NCBI RefSeq assembly: GCF_008831285.2
Contig: NC_045150.1
Location: 14,181,868 to 14,245,867, forward strand
Direction: 5' to 3'
Length of the DNA: 64,000 bases
Source of the DNA: Nymphaea colorata
Lineage: Eukaryota; Streptophyta; Magnoliopsida; Nymphaeales; Nymphaeaceae
This document shows, piece by piece, positions 35,036-47,346 of the stretch. The position numbers and the translations under genes are program-made. Below the pieces are notes generated by a model. The model had not been told where the DNA came from. It was given only the letters and a program-made list of their open reading frames with translations, and searched no databases. Within the stretch, counting starts at the first letter, position 1. Each line of letters begins with the position of its first letter.

Positions 35036-36769
35036 TTTTCTTTCCCTCTCTATTGAAGTTATGACTTCATTTTTAAAAGCTTATACAAATATGTATGCAT
35101 ACATATGGAGAATATATATCTCCTTTTATTTCAAAATCTTTCATCTAATGATCTTTGAAGTCTTTTTCTCTCTTGCTCTCTTTCTTTTTATAAGAATGTT
35201 GCATATCCTCCGTTCCTTTAAATATTTTCTCATGATCTTTTGTTTACTGACTTCTCTAAGACCAAAAATTAAGTAATGACCCAATGTTGGATTCATGCTT
35301 GATGGTCTACAACCCCAATCCATTTTCAAAAACTTTTCCTTCTTATATATGATATTTACCAAAACAAAAATCTTAGATGGATGTTATGGTAGGAATGCCT
35401 TTGATAAATGTTATGGTAGGAATGAATGATTTTTCTTTCCAATCATATAGGATCAATGCATTCATGCATTCTCACCCACTTAATTTCACTTATGATCACA
35501 AGCACCTCTCCAAAAGAACTTAAGCAAGATGATATGGAGCTCTAATTAGGTGGTAACCGAATTATAGCAAAATCTCAAACCTACTTAAAGTCTTAAGAGA
35601 ACACTAAAGTGATTTCAAAATGATTTTCCAAGCTTTTCAAATAATATTTACTAATTCCAGTTTTTTTCGAAAACATTTCACATTTTCAAGCAACTCTTCA
35701 AGAATCTTTTCAAAAGTTTGAAACAACAAACTTTCAATATTTTTCTACACCGCATATAGAATCAAAATGATATTTAAGTTAAAACGAAATGCATCAATGA
35801 TGAACATAGCCCTTGGATTGATTATCCTCAGTAAAGGCACCGGGAACGGTCGATCCTCGTACCGACGGTCGAATCCCTTTCTTTCTTATTTCAAAACAAA
35901 ACGTCATTCTTCTGGAGCACTCAAAAACCAACCAAAAATTTTGGGATGGAAACTTGACATTATTTGGAGACCCTGACAATGGCTCAGTGTTTGTGAAATC
36001 AACCCCTCAAAATTGTTTTTTCTTATAGAAAGATTTTCTATCTGAGGGAGGCAACTAAAATTAACGGGAAGATAACCATGGAAACTGTCATTTGTAAGAT
36101 CAAGAACCTGTAAGAGGGAGAGATTGCTAATGTATGGATAGAGAGTACCTTCAGGTATTGTGTTGCTAAGGTTCACACCATCGACCCTTTGTGAACCAAG
36201 ACTGCATGAAACTCCATTCCACACAGAGAAGGAGATATTGGAATTCCAATTTGATAACACATCATAAGGGTCTTTAGTGACAAGAGATTTGAAAGATAGC
36301 AATCCGAATTGATCAGTCACATTGCTCAGAGAAAGAAGGGCTGAGGGCACCTCCCCTTGGCTGAGAACCACAATCAAGGTGAAGGAAGAAAAATACAAAA
36401 CAAAGGCAAGCGCTTGAGGTGACCGACCGGTGGTTGCCATGCCTGTCCAATTTGTTATGCAGAACATGCATGTGCAGGAATTCAATGTCTTCAATTTATG
36501 TATAGATTCTCTTCTAGAAAATTTGTCTTTTTCTTTTTTCAAGTGGTAGAAGGCTCAAGCCTTACTGCTTTGGAACGCATTGTTTCATATTTCCAAATTG
36601 AGGGGCAGGGCTCATAATTACATCAATGAGACTCTTTCTTTTTCCCTTTACCACTTTCAATTCTATTCAATCCCAAATCAAAGTTCTCAATTGAGCTTAT
36701 TTTTTCCCTAGATATCCCAAACTGGTTTCAACCATAGTCACAGATATGCTGTCCACCTTTTAAATGGCG

Positions 36770-37060
36770 AGGTTTTCTATCATATAATATGGTTAACATG
36801 GAGAAAACAGGAAAAATTTGGTAAATTTTAAAAAAATTGAGTAAAACTTAAAAGTTAAGGGAAAATAAGATGAATGGTAGGCAATTTAAAAACATAAATA
36901 GATGAGAAACAAATAAAAATTAGTAGTTGGAAACGAGCAGTTTAGATTAAAAAAGTATGAAAAATGTCTACAATAAAAAAACGGGTAAAAAACGAAAAAA
37001 CTGGAAAAAAGTGTATCCTTGTTGTGGCATTTTTTTTTCAAAAAATTACTTGAATCGGCT
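36770..37060. repeat. A/T-rich interspersed repeat in the 5' flank of LRR-RLK copy 4
   Basis: Closely matches 22830-23040 upstream of copy 3 (ATAATATGGTTA(G/A)CATG, GATGAATGGTA(A/G)(T/G)CAATTTAAAAA). Non-coding. Confidence 0.7.
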
Positions 37061-37189
37061 GGTTTGTTCAAATTTATGCTAAACCAATTTGATGTAGTCC
37101 ATTTGTCTTTAAAAAATTATTGTTTTCTATTATCTTTTACAGGTTGTTTATTCATTTTTCAAAAGAACATAATTTTCATATTTTGAGCT

Positions 37190-37640
37190 GATTAACAACC
37201 AAATCATTTAGTACAGCCATCATGGTCAGATTGTGACGTTGTGAAAATCATCTTTTAAAATGAGTGGAGAAGTTGCCTAGCAACTTCCATGTTGTCGGCC
37301 GATCTGGTGATTTAAATGACTTCTTTGTTAATCAGCATAAAATATGAAAAATTATATTCTTTTTGAAAAATAAATAAACAGCATAAAAAACTAATTAAAA
37401 CTTTTTTTCTAAACAGGTGGACTGGATCAAATTGACTAAGCGAAGACTCGAAGCAACCGGCCGATTCAAGACAATAATATTTCTAGCTAATCCAATTCAG
37501 TCGTGCTAGCAAAAAGTTGAAGCAACTATGCCATTCGTGCTATCGTGGCTCCCCATATTGAAACTAATCAAGCAACATTTTCATGAATGATGAGAACCAC
37601 CACTAACATATAGGTTGTAAGAGATGACAACCAAAATTAG
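37190..37640. repeat. Direct duplication, unit 1
   Basis: Matches 39055-39730: AGCCATCATGGTCAGATTG, GAAGTTGCCTAGCAACTTCC (an internal palindrome), TGGACTGGATCAAATTGAC, CTCCCCATATTGAAACTAATCA. Distance between units is about 1.85 kb. No ORF. Confidence 0.85.
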
Positions 37641-38339
37641 GTAGTAAATATAATAATAAAAAAACTCACCTTGGTTTTTTTTTAAAAAAAAACAGTGATA
37701 AAACATGAAAAATAAGTCCACTGAATAAAACGGCAAACATATAATGTTTTTTGAAAAGAATGCAAAAACAGAAAACGTGGTTTTCCTTCCTTTTCATATT
37801 TTTTCAATCATTTTAAAAAATTACATTTCTTTTTTTTTGCATTTTTTAATTCAAATACAGTTTAAAATAAATGTCTTATATCCAATATTCACATAATACA
37901 AAAGTCGGTCTTCAACTTATCATAATGTGATTTGGATTCGGTTGTGTGTTTAAAAGTTAGATTCAGATTTAGTTGGGTATTTAAAAGTCAAGTCGGCTCG
38001 AAGGAGACAAGACATGCATTTCCAGCATATTAAATGCTTCTGTTCAGTGGTCAAACTCGACGTAATTCTTTACTTATCTGATATTTCCTACTAGTTACAA
38101 AGCTTTTTATTGTTAATTAATTTTTATATTCTTCAATTCATTTTTTGTGAAAGGGAATCTGGATTTTTAATTTTTTTTCTTTATCCAAAGATGCAATCAT
38201 ATTCAAAAGTCAGGTTCAGACCTAAGGCTTATCTCGGATCCAAATATGATGAGGATTAAGTAGAATTTCCTACCGAAGACCTCCAAAGAATCGACTCATA
38301 TTGAGTGAGTCAGCTGCATTTACCGGCAGCGTCTCGAAT

Positions 38340-38660
38340 GCCAAAGGCTTAAGTAAACTGTGGCTGAAAGATGCAACAGCCACAGTCATATTTGGATCAT
38401 GTGCTTAAATGCGCTGTGCAGCGCATAGCCATTATACTCGACAGGCATTTAATATCCTATTTACTTAAATTGTCAAAACCATAGTAAGTGGTCTAAGTAA
38501 ACTGTGGCAGAAAGATGCAACAGCCACAGTCAAAACCATGGCAAAAGGTTAGTTGCCACAACAGCCATGAGCAAGACTATGGCTGAAAACATCTTTAACC
38601 ACGGTTTTTGGGTGTATTGGCCATGGTTTTGATTGTGCTCAGTAACATTTTTTTTGTGTT
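38340..38660. repeat. Cluster of short inverted repeats (hairpins)
   Basis: ACTGTGGCTG (38357-38366) is followed, after 10 bases, by its exact complement CAGCCACAGT (38377-38386). ATGCGCTG (38409-38416) and CAGCGCAT (38419-38426) form an 18-bp palindrome. The first hairpin is repeated about 140 bp later with one change (near 38496), then related GCCACAACAGCCATG, ACTATGGCTG and CCACGGTTTTTGGG motifs follow. This resembles the subterminal repeats of a CACTA-type element, but I cannot define termini. Confidence 0.6.
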
Positions 38661-39054
38661 TGTGTTATGACTTAAGGGATCATTTGAAGGTAGAGACACT
38701 TTGTAAGTATCCCACGAATTTGCCCTAAAGATCAAGAGAGATTCATTGAACACTATAAGTATTGTTTTACAAACCTGCTCCAATTGTTGGGGTAGATTCG
38801 TGAGACATTCAAAATTTAAATTATTCCTAAGGAGGACTAGTTTAAATTCAGCAAAAAGTCAAAATTTAAAAATTCAAATTTTCTTTCAGAAAAAATAACT
38901 GAAGAATATAAAAATTGATTAAGAAGAAAGAAAAAGAACGTTTTTATAACTAGTAATAAACGCATAACAAAACAACAGGTCGAGTTGACCACCTTCGATC
39001 TCATTCATCAGCCATTAATTTCATGTCCGATTATTGAATCAATGGACACTCAAC

Positions 39055-39730
39055 ACAGCTAGCCATCATGGTCAGATTGCGACGCTGTGAAAATCAGCTT
39101 TTAAAACGAGCGGATGAAGTTGCCTAGCAACTTCCATGTTGTCGGTCGATCCGGTGATTTAAAAGACTTCTTTGTGAATCAGCATAAAATATGAAAAAAT
39201 ATATTCCTTTTGAGAAATAAATAAACAGTATAAAAAGCTAATTAATCTTTTTTGTTTTTTTAAAAAAAAACAGGTAGACTGGATCAAATTGACTTAGCGA
39301 AGACGGAACCGGCCGAGCCAATAATATTTCTAGCTAATCCGATCCAGTCCTTGCTCAACTATTCAACTATGCTGTTCGTGCTATTGTGGCTTTTGCCATT
39401 CGACTTGAGTTCCTGAAACTTGAACACGAATTGTTTATTTTTCAAGTATAATAGTAAGCTCAAACTCGGCTTGTTTATAAATGAGTCGAGCACAAGCCGA
39501 GTTTTTTCAAGCAAGTTCAAGTCGAACCTGAGTTGACTCGCTCATTGTGCAGCCCTACCTGTTGAACATTTACAATAGAGTTATTGCCACAAATCAGAGG
39601 ATCGATGTAGTGTTACCAGAATCAGCCCGAATCGGTTGGTGGCTCCCCATATTGAAACTAATCATGCAACATTTTCATGAATGACGAGAACCACCCCTTA
39701 CATATAGGTTGTGATAGATGACAACCAAAA
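39055..39730. repeat. Direct duplication, unit 2, with a CTCGAG-type element inside
   Basis: Counterpart of 37190-37640. Relative to unit 1 it contains an extra stretch at about 39390-39640 with GAGTCGAGCACAAGCCGAG and GTGCAGCCCTACCTG, which is the CTCGAG-rich hAT-like family. The GCCTAGCAACTTCC palindrome is kept. Confidence 0.75.
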
Positions 39731-42700
39731 AACAAGCATTCAACAGTCGATGGCAGAATCACCACCAAATTTCTGAAAACAGAAGTGAAAGAATTGCTCT
39801 TTGTCATTTGATTGTGTTATCTTGTTTGTCAAAAGCAGAATTTATGTTGCATGAACAGCTTGCTGTGCAATGGAGAAAGATCAGCAGAACTGCAATTAAT
39901 GTTGATATACACGGTGATGCTTGCCAAGAATTGACTCAACCCCTCAAAAGCGCACAAAAGCAAACAAGCCAAAACACAGAGATACACATTAGCAGTTAAA
40001 CTGCACAAAAAGAAGATTAATTTCTACGTAAGACTGAAGGAGAAAAAAAGCATATTATTTGACAATCATTTCCTAGCGACTTATAGCATAACCACTACTC
40101 AAATATTTAATTCACAAGAAAAATAAGATCAACATTACTTGCACAAGCATATCAGTGTTAGAATGTGTGTCAGAACCCAACTCTAGTTTCAAAATTTTAA
40201 CGGAGGCCAAAATAGGATTTTTCAATCTTTTTTATATAAGTTAAACTAAAGTTTATGAAATTTACATATCAATGTTTGAGTTTTTTAAAATTTGATGGTG
40301 GGGGGCCAAGGCCCCTGCCTCCGTCCCTGGTGTGTGTAGTAACTGTGGGTCTGTCTAACTTACTACTAACAATTTTGGCTTGATATATTATATCTTGTTA
40401 GATATTGTGGAATTTTAGTAGTCACTGGTGTCATATCTCAAAGCATTAACGTAGTTTATTGATTTAGGCAAAATCCAAGAAAACAACAATCGAAATCATA
40501 GCAACAAAAGAACATGAACTTAATGAGGTTTCTTTTGGCAATGTTTTGTAACATATTTTATTGATGTTTTAATTAATTAAATGGATTTCAATTTTATCAA
40601 AGTGCTTCCTAAATGTTGTTTGTCACATTCAGGTCTGTACATGAGTATAAAAATTCAATCACGCAATTAGTATGCTTCACATATAGTTCTGATGCTCATA
40701 TCTTGCTTCGAGCGAGTAACCAAACCTGGTGATTTGTTATACAGATTATAGACGATAATTAATCACTGAGTTGATCTGACCATCACATACAGATTCTAGT
40801 ATTTGGATCCCTATGTTACTGGAATGACAAAAATCCAGCATCCATAAGTTAAAGCACACAAATAAGCCAACAACCAGCAACATCTAGCTCCAAAAAAAAA
40901 AAAATCAAAATATCATCAAAGATAATCACAACAAGACATTATTGTTATGCATGGAATGTTGTAACATAATATTACATAAATTTGCTTAATACGAGTGGAT
41001 GTTGATGACATAAATTTGTTAACATAAATTTGCTTAGCACGCAGAAACAGTTATATACTGTTATTGTTGCCAAACGGAACCAATATGCAGAGGCAAGTTA
41101 CGATGTACGTAGCTTCACCCAGCTCTGTTGGTGGTGAAAAAAGGCCCCGTCAGAGGTAAGGGGTTTTCTTGTAGTGGCGCTATCACCATCTCCGATATCT
41201 TTGGCCGAGTAATGGCTGCTCAAGCCATGATAGTTACAAGAAAATGATCAAATAAGATTATTCTGTGTGCTAAACAAAATCAAGTCAGAAAAAATGGAGA
41301 ATCAAAATGAAAAATTAACCTATGAATGTCCAACAAAGAGAACTTTAGAATTTGTCATTGAGTGGATATGGCCAATCATAGCCGAAAGGTCATATAGAGC
41401 CAATTCCTTCCAAATTAGAGTTGTCAGTATATTTGATTTTAATTGGATATCCAACCAAACCAGTTCAAAAAATATCGAATATGGAAAGAAATTTAACATC
41501 CAATAAGAAATTGGATCGGATTCAGGTTTAATAAACGACATCTGACTGGATCCTGATTCAGATTTGGATGTACATATATATCCAACTGGATTTAGATTTA
41601 GATTCAGACACGGATTGGATTGAATTTTAAATAAAAATCTTATATTCAAATGCTCTTACATTTTGAAAATCAGCCAGAATTGATTCAAAATTCGAATTCA
41701 GATTGTGATATTGGATTTTAGATCCATTGTTTGTATTTTGGATTTTTGTCTCCTATATATGGGCCTAGTTGTTTCCAAGTTTGAGACGATAAGGGCAACG
41801 ATCAAGAACACAAGTTCATGAGAGGAGAAAAAGGATAATCTAAACTTATTCTGCAAGAGAGACCCCAGGAAGCGCTGGTACAGGTTAAGTCTTTCGATTT
41901 CGACGATGGAAACAATAGGTATGATGTAGGAAAGAATGTGGAATGAAATCATAATCCAAGCCGACCCTGAAACAGAGCCTCAGGGATTTGATCGCATTCC
42001 CAGTCAGCACTAAAGGGAATCGATTTACAACAAAGCTTGATCACATCCTTATGAAGGTTATGGTGCTGGCTCAGAGCATTAGCCTGAAAAACCACAAGCC
42101 AGCTCAGAGCAGTGGTGGAGTCAACAATTTTGTCTTTAAACTTCAACCTTGCGCTAAATTTAAATTTCAATCTTTAAGGGGCACTCATATGCAAAAAAGA
42201 TAAACTTGATGAGCCGGGGTGCCCACACCAGCTACAACATTGCCACTGGATCAGAGCCCAATTGAAAGTCTTATCTATAATTTGGTACTCTATTATAGCT
42301 TTCATGGATGAATGGTGCCAAAATGCCCCTTTGAGACACTTTTGTCCAGCATATGAGGGTGCAAGCAAACACCAAAATGAATGTATGTGACACTCAACTC
42401 TCTTATCTTTTTCCGTTTTATTCAATTTTTGACATACCAGTATGGATCGGACCAAAGTTCTTATGTATGCTAATACCTTGTCCTTTATAGGGTGTTATAG
42501 ACACCCAATCCGACCCAAACAAATAATAGATGGAATGGACGAAGTTCAGAAAAAATAATTACACCTCCTCAAACAAACACGTGACCGAGTCTAAATTTTT
42601 TTTTTTAAAACATATGGTGTAAACAAACACTCCAAGAACCGACTGTTACAGGCCATAATGTTTTTATAAATGTTTACAGAAGCCAAATTGATTTTTTTTA

Positions 42701-43100
42701 AAAAAAAATTGCCAACGATTAAGTTTACATTTCTCTACATCTGGGAGGGTACTACTGAACTCATGATCACCAGGTGAGCCACAATTTTTTTCTCTAATTC
42801 TTAAGGGTATTTTTTGTCTTTCTAACTTGGGTCATTTGGCACCCCACCCCGTCCATTGACTTGAGTGTTAGGGGGGCAAGCATACCATCTATTACCTTAG
42901 CATGTGGAAGAACAACTTGTGCAAGACAAGTTCCACAGGGATAAATTGTCTGCATTTTGAGGTCAGTCGGATGAAGGGAACATCTTTTAGGAGAAAGATC
43001 TCATTTTGACAGAAAAATCCATCCTAGGGTTTAAGCATTCGGCATGATACATTAATGGGGGCGAAACATTCAATACGAGTGCTGTCAATATTCAAACTAA
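39730..43100. repeat. Segmentally duplicated block 2
   Basis: 39730-40160 matches 52470-52900 and 63590-64000 (GCATGAACAGCTTGCTG, GACTCAACCC, TTTCTACGTAAGACT). 40610-41720 matches block 1. 41740-42700 matches 55030-56830 with a gap. 42870-43000 matches 58850-58930. A MITE remnant ending CTGCCTCCGTCCCTGG is at 40190-40331. No gene recognised. Confidence 0.75.
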
Positions 43101-43189
43101 GAAGTGAATCATTAACACTTGCTCATGCCTGAGAACTCTCACTATACAGGAACCTCACACCACTTCAGCACACACTTGACCCACTTGTA

Positions 43190-43526
43190 GGGCTATATAG
43201 GAGCCGAGTCAAAATTAAGCTCGTTCAGCTTGGCTCGAGCTCGTGTTTAGCTATGCAAGGTCATCTTGAACTCAATTCGATAGACCAAGCCACACCTCGA
43301 GCATGACTCTTTTAAGTTCGCTTACCAACTCCCCATTTGACCTAGTTTCTTTCTTTGGTTTTAAGCTTTATCACCTGAGTTCAGGGTGTGGGTGCGGTAG
43401 CCGATGCAGGTGTGGGTGCCGAAGCGGCACATTATAAAAAATTTATGTGCAGCTATGCGGTAAGGGTATTTTATTATTATTATTTTTATTAATTTATTAT
43501 ATATATAATAGAATAAACATGCATAT
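43190..43526. mobile_element. CTCGAG-type element and host repeat of element B
   Basis: 43190-43380 starts GTAGGGCTATATAGGAGCC and is the hAT-like CTCGAG family. From 43381 a GC-rich stretch (GGTGTGGGTGCGGTAGCCG..) goes into A/T-rich sequence, is interrupted by element B, and resumes at 47352, ending in a second GC-rich part (47460-47540, CCGGTGCGCACCCGACTCG). The two GC-rich parts may be ends of one small element, but their boundaries are not resolved. Confidence 0.45.
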
Positions 43527-46500
43527 TGTTCGCACCCCACTCCTTTTTCAAGGAGGTCGAAATGCGGGTCAGTAAAATTCTTTTAAAATTGGGGTTTTGA
43601 GAAAATTTTCAAGAGAAAAGGATCCGCTCGTCGGTACGAGGTCCAACCGTTCCTGCCGCCTTTAACAGGGGTAATTAGACCAAGGACTAAGGATCATTTG
43701 GATCATATACGAGTTATTGATGTAAGTCCTATATGCTTATGCATTGAGGTTTTGGATTCAAGAACCGAAATTCATTTTTTTGAATAAATGAATTTGAATA
43801 TTGGGGGTTTTCAAGTTGGTTTAAAAACCTTTGTTTTGATGTTATTTGAAACACATAATTCTTGAGATTTTTGAAGATTTGGAATTGAGTTCTTTGTTGT
43901 GAACTCTAGATGATGATGATCATCTTATGATAAAAATTGATTTTGAACTCTTCTTTTGTCAAATCATGTGATTTGTAGAATTCATTCTTTTGAAAGAACA
44001 TAGGTTCCAAATTGTTAGAAAACATGTTGTTTTTCAAATGCACTTTGGTCAAAAGATTATGAATGCATTGCTTGTGTTTTCTTTTGAAGTTAAGTGAGGT
44101 TTACAAATTCTCATTGCAATATGACTTGGTCACTTTTTGCAACTTAAATTTGAATCACTTAATTTCTTGAGAATGTGCATGTGGTGCTATTGATTTTGAG
44201 TGAAAGTGAATGCATGAAACAAGAAGGGAAACTATATGGAACATTCATTCTTCTCTCTCTCATAATCCCTCAAGATTCATTCATATGAAACATACATTCT
44301 TCACTCCCTCATAATCTCTCAAAGTCCGTATTGCACGTCATACAATCTATGCATGAAGATTGATTAAAATGTAGGACTTTCTCTATATGTGCTCATTATA
44401 TGATTAAGCACATGAATTAGAGATGTAGTCCATAAGCTTGAGGCTTGACATAAAATTATCAAAATGGTGAAAATATATAAATGATGTCAAGTTAAATCTT
44501 TGAAATGGATGGGAGACGTGGAGGACATCCACTTTTGTCTCAAAATAGCTAAAAATCAGACATTGTGTTGATTTAAATAGCTGAAAATGGTCGACATTGA
44601 TTCCAATAAATATCTTGTTCTTAGATGGAAATGACAAGTCTTTCAAATAGATTCAAATTCCAGATTTAATAGTAATGAGATCGTCAACTCTTTTGGATGA
44701 TTCTAGGATAGTTGGTATTTCAAATATGTAAACTTTGACATTCTTAAACCAATTCCTATGAAACATGATCTGATTTCAACAACATACATACATCTTACGT
44801 ATGGATTTGCTGAAATTAAGTAAAAATGAAATGAAAATGATTCATAGTCTTGCACTAGGAAAATCAATAAAAATGGCCCATTTCCTTAAAAACCAGTTCG
44901 AAAACATGTCCCAACCTGATTTTAAGGGAGGAATGTAATTTTTGACAAGAAATCGGATACATATATGTACATATATAACAATGTATACATATACATACCT
45001 TACTTTTCAAAATGAAATTTTATCAAGGGACCGCATGACTCATGAATCATGATGATTCATGGCTGGGTTCTTTTATGTAGGAAGATTGAAAACTTGTTTC
45101 AAATCTTCCCCACTACCCTTGATTAATTAAATTGAAAGACATGAATTAAAATGACTGAATAAGAAAGAAAATAAAACAATACTCAAGCTTATTCGTCCAT
45201 CATTTCGCCATGCAAGGGTGGATCACATTTATAAAAACGTATCCATCCCTTATAGGCATTTTCATCATACGTGATGTAACAAAATCACTCTCTCACCGTG
45301 GGATTCTCTCATAGTAGGGAGTTCAAAATGGTATTAAGTTGATTCCTTTGAAAGGGACGTGGCCTTGGGGCCCATTTCAAAATTTGATACTTGGGTTCAT
45401 ATTTAACAAAAACCGACATATGCATGCATTATGCATTAACATGTACATTGAAGGGTAGGTTTCCCTTAGCTGGACATCATTCCCAGCCGTAAGCAAATGA
45501 AAATAAACCCTCCCACGAATTGCTGGAATTAAAATAAATCAACAATAAGCTAAAGTAGAAGAGAAGTGAGTTAAGATCACCTACCTTGCGGTCGGTCTTG
45601 ATGTTTGTCCTTCGTCTTCACTTGTTTTCTAACTCAAGCAATCCTAAGCAAGAATCTAACCGTGGATTCAAGCTTAGCAAAGCTAGAATAAGAAATAGCT
45701 TGCTTGCTAGAATTTGGAGTGGTAAAGAGGGCTTCTCACCACGAAAATTCTAAGTAAGGGTTCACTTAAGCACCCTAACTTAGCAAAATCAATGGGGAGA
45801 ATAGAAGAAAGTGAAGAAGAGAATGGGAGAAAAAGGGGAAGGGGGCTTGGACGAACCTCTTCTCTCTTCTTTGGCTTCTCACTCCTAGCTCCTTGGCTGC
45901 AGCAATTTGATAGAATGCTCCAAAATTTCGTCCCCCTCCTTGGTGGCCAAGGGGAGGTTTATATAGAGGAGGAGGTGGGTTCAACCACCTTCTTAACTCA
46001 CATTGGGAACTTGCTTAAGACCTTGGGCACTTGTAAAATGAGTTAAATAGACTTTAAATGCTCTAATTGACCATTTCTCAGCCCATTTCCACGAGCTAGG
46101 TGGGCTGGGCTAGGTTTGGTCAACATGGGTTCAGACCTAGGTGACGATTTTGACCAAAATTTTGGACGAAAATGCCCTTGCACAGGGTTTCGCCCTTATT
46201 TTGTACTTTTTATTTATTTTTTGTTTGAAATCGAGCTTATAAGGTTAAAACCTAGTTACTAAGCTCCAAATGCCATTGAATTATGATAATTCAATTTAAA
46301 TTTTAATAAAATTTAAAAATTTTATCAAATTTGGTTCGAAAAGGGTATTTTCGTCTAAAACTTGATTGAAAATGGATTTCAACTGAATCAAACTTTCACT
46401 TGAGAAATTCAATTTAAATTTGGTATTTGATTCATGCATTTGACAAATTCAAATGTTTATTTACCTTCCATAAACCAATTTAGGCTTTTTAATCTTAATT

Positions 46501-47346
46501 TGACCGCAGAAGGGCAAAATTATCCAAATTGATCAATTTCGACCAATTGACCAAAGTCAAAGCTCATTTGCGAGTAGTTTGACTTTATTTGAGGTAATTT
46601 GATAAATTTGGGTCAAGAAAGCTCTTAATTGAGCTAAATTGTACTTTGACTGAGTTTAGTCAAAGTGGGTTTCGTTCGGTCAAAGTCTATTTTCGTCCAT
46701 TAATTGGATCATGAGACAGACTTACGTTTTGACTGTGTTGAGCCCGTGGTGACCGAACCTAGCTGGAATTGGCACCACATTTGAGTGCACCCAGGTCAAA
46801 CCTACTTGGATTAAGTAGGTTAGGTGAGTTTGACCAGTCTAGTAATTACTTCCTTGAAAATGAGTTTTTTTCTTTAAGGAGGACCTGGTTAAAGAAGAGA
46901 GAGAGACATAAATGTCTCTATTTTCCTAGGTTTCTCCTTTATTTCTTCTTGAAAATGACTTTTCTTCAATTAATTTGAGAGAAAATATTTATTTATTATT
47001 TTTTTGACATGGACTGGGGCATGGCCCCTGGGGGGGCTCTTGACCACACGGGCTAGGTGGGGCCCACACGTGGGTCCCACGTAGCATTTTAGACTGAATT
47101 AGATCAAATTCTTGGATCTAAGTCAAAATTTGCATTTTGCAATTGGATTTGGATTTCAAATGACATTTGCAATTGGATTTGGACTCGTAATCCTGCATTG
47201 GGATTCGTGTCTCGGGTTAAATTCACGATTTGAATCTAATTGTTCTTTAGATTCGAAATTGGCTTTGAAATTACAATTTTCACAATTCTTTTGTGAAATT
47301 TTCACATTGCTTCAATTTTGATGTGGAAAAATTTGGGGTGTTAACA
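43527..47346 (-). mobile_element. Solo-LTR-like element 'B' (Gypsy-like), 3820 bp
   Basis: In minus-strand reading it begins TGTTAACACCCCAAATTTTT and ends GGAGTGGGGTGCGAACA. It is flanked by a perfect 5-bp duplication CATAT (43522-43526 and 47347-47351). The motif CCTCGTACCGACG lies 102 bp from its 3' end (complement at 43629-43641), as in A and C. A TATA box (complement of TTTATATAG, 45958-45966) lies about 1.4 kb into the LTR. No gag-pol ORF and no internal pair of long direct repeats were seen, so I take it as one long LTR. Confidence 0.82.
45958..45966 (-). promoter_or_regulatory. Putative LTR promoter TATA box of element B
   Basis: Reading the minus strand: CTCCTCCTCTATATAAACCTCC. A GC-balanced segment follows, as expected around an LTR transcription start. 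Similar ATAAATACC boxes are at 32354 in element A and 15009 in element C. Placement only; activity is inferred. Confidence 0.5.

Larger units (their letters stand above)
31653..35954 (+). mobile_element. Long solo-LTR-like element 'A' (Gypsy-like) inside LRR-RLK copy 4
   Basis: Starts TGTAATCACCCCAAATTTTT and ends CCAAAAATTTTGGGATGGAAACT (terminal CA decayed to CT). Flanking 5 bp are TAACA (31648-31652) and TGACA (35955-35959), one mismatch. Copy 1 has the empty site at 7742-7746. The TGT(A)A.CACCCC start is typical of long-LTR Gypsy elements in plants (Del/Tekay group), whose LTRs reach several kb. A TATA-like ATAAATACC is at 32354. No gag-pol ORF is present, so 4.3 kb is most likely one LTR left after LTR-LTR recombination. 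The 3' part carries CCTCGTACCGACG at 35855-35867. Confidence 0.8.
31258..36467 (-). pseudogene. LRR receptor-like kinase pseudogene, copy 4, split by element A
   Basis: The 5' part is 36467-35960: signal peptide (an in-frame ATG at 36440 gives MATTGRSPQALAFVLYF..), LRRNT (NVTDQFGLLSFKSL, VWNGVSCS) and four LRRs ending SHCQGLQI. It is open from an upstream in-frame ATG at 36542. The 3' part is 31652-31258: LRRs with RLTGTIP and HGNIPSELGSLTHL, with a frameshift near 31500. Between them lies the 4.3-kb insertion at 31653-35954. Joined, the two parts match copy 1 around 7742. The gene stops at about 31258 after FLPNLQIL; later LRRs, membrane helix and kinase are missing. Even without the insertion it would be only an LRR fragment. 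Confidence 0.9.

Noticed and set aside
34797-35276. 159-codon ORF on the plus strand in element A
   Set aside because: Runs through a TA microsatellite (Tyr-Ile repeat) and A/T-rich LTR sequence; hydrophobic composition is incidental.
31653-35954. Full-length autonomous retrotransposon inside receptor copy 4
   Set aside because: No gag, protease, reverse transcriptase or integrase motif and no pair of long direct repeats; one long LTR fits better.
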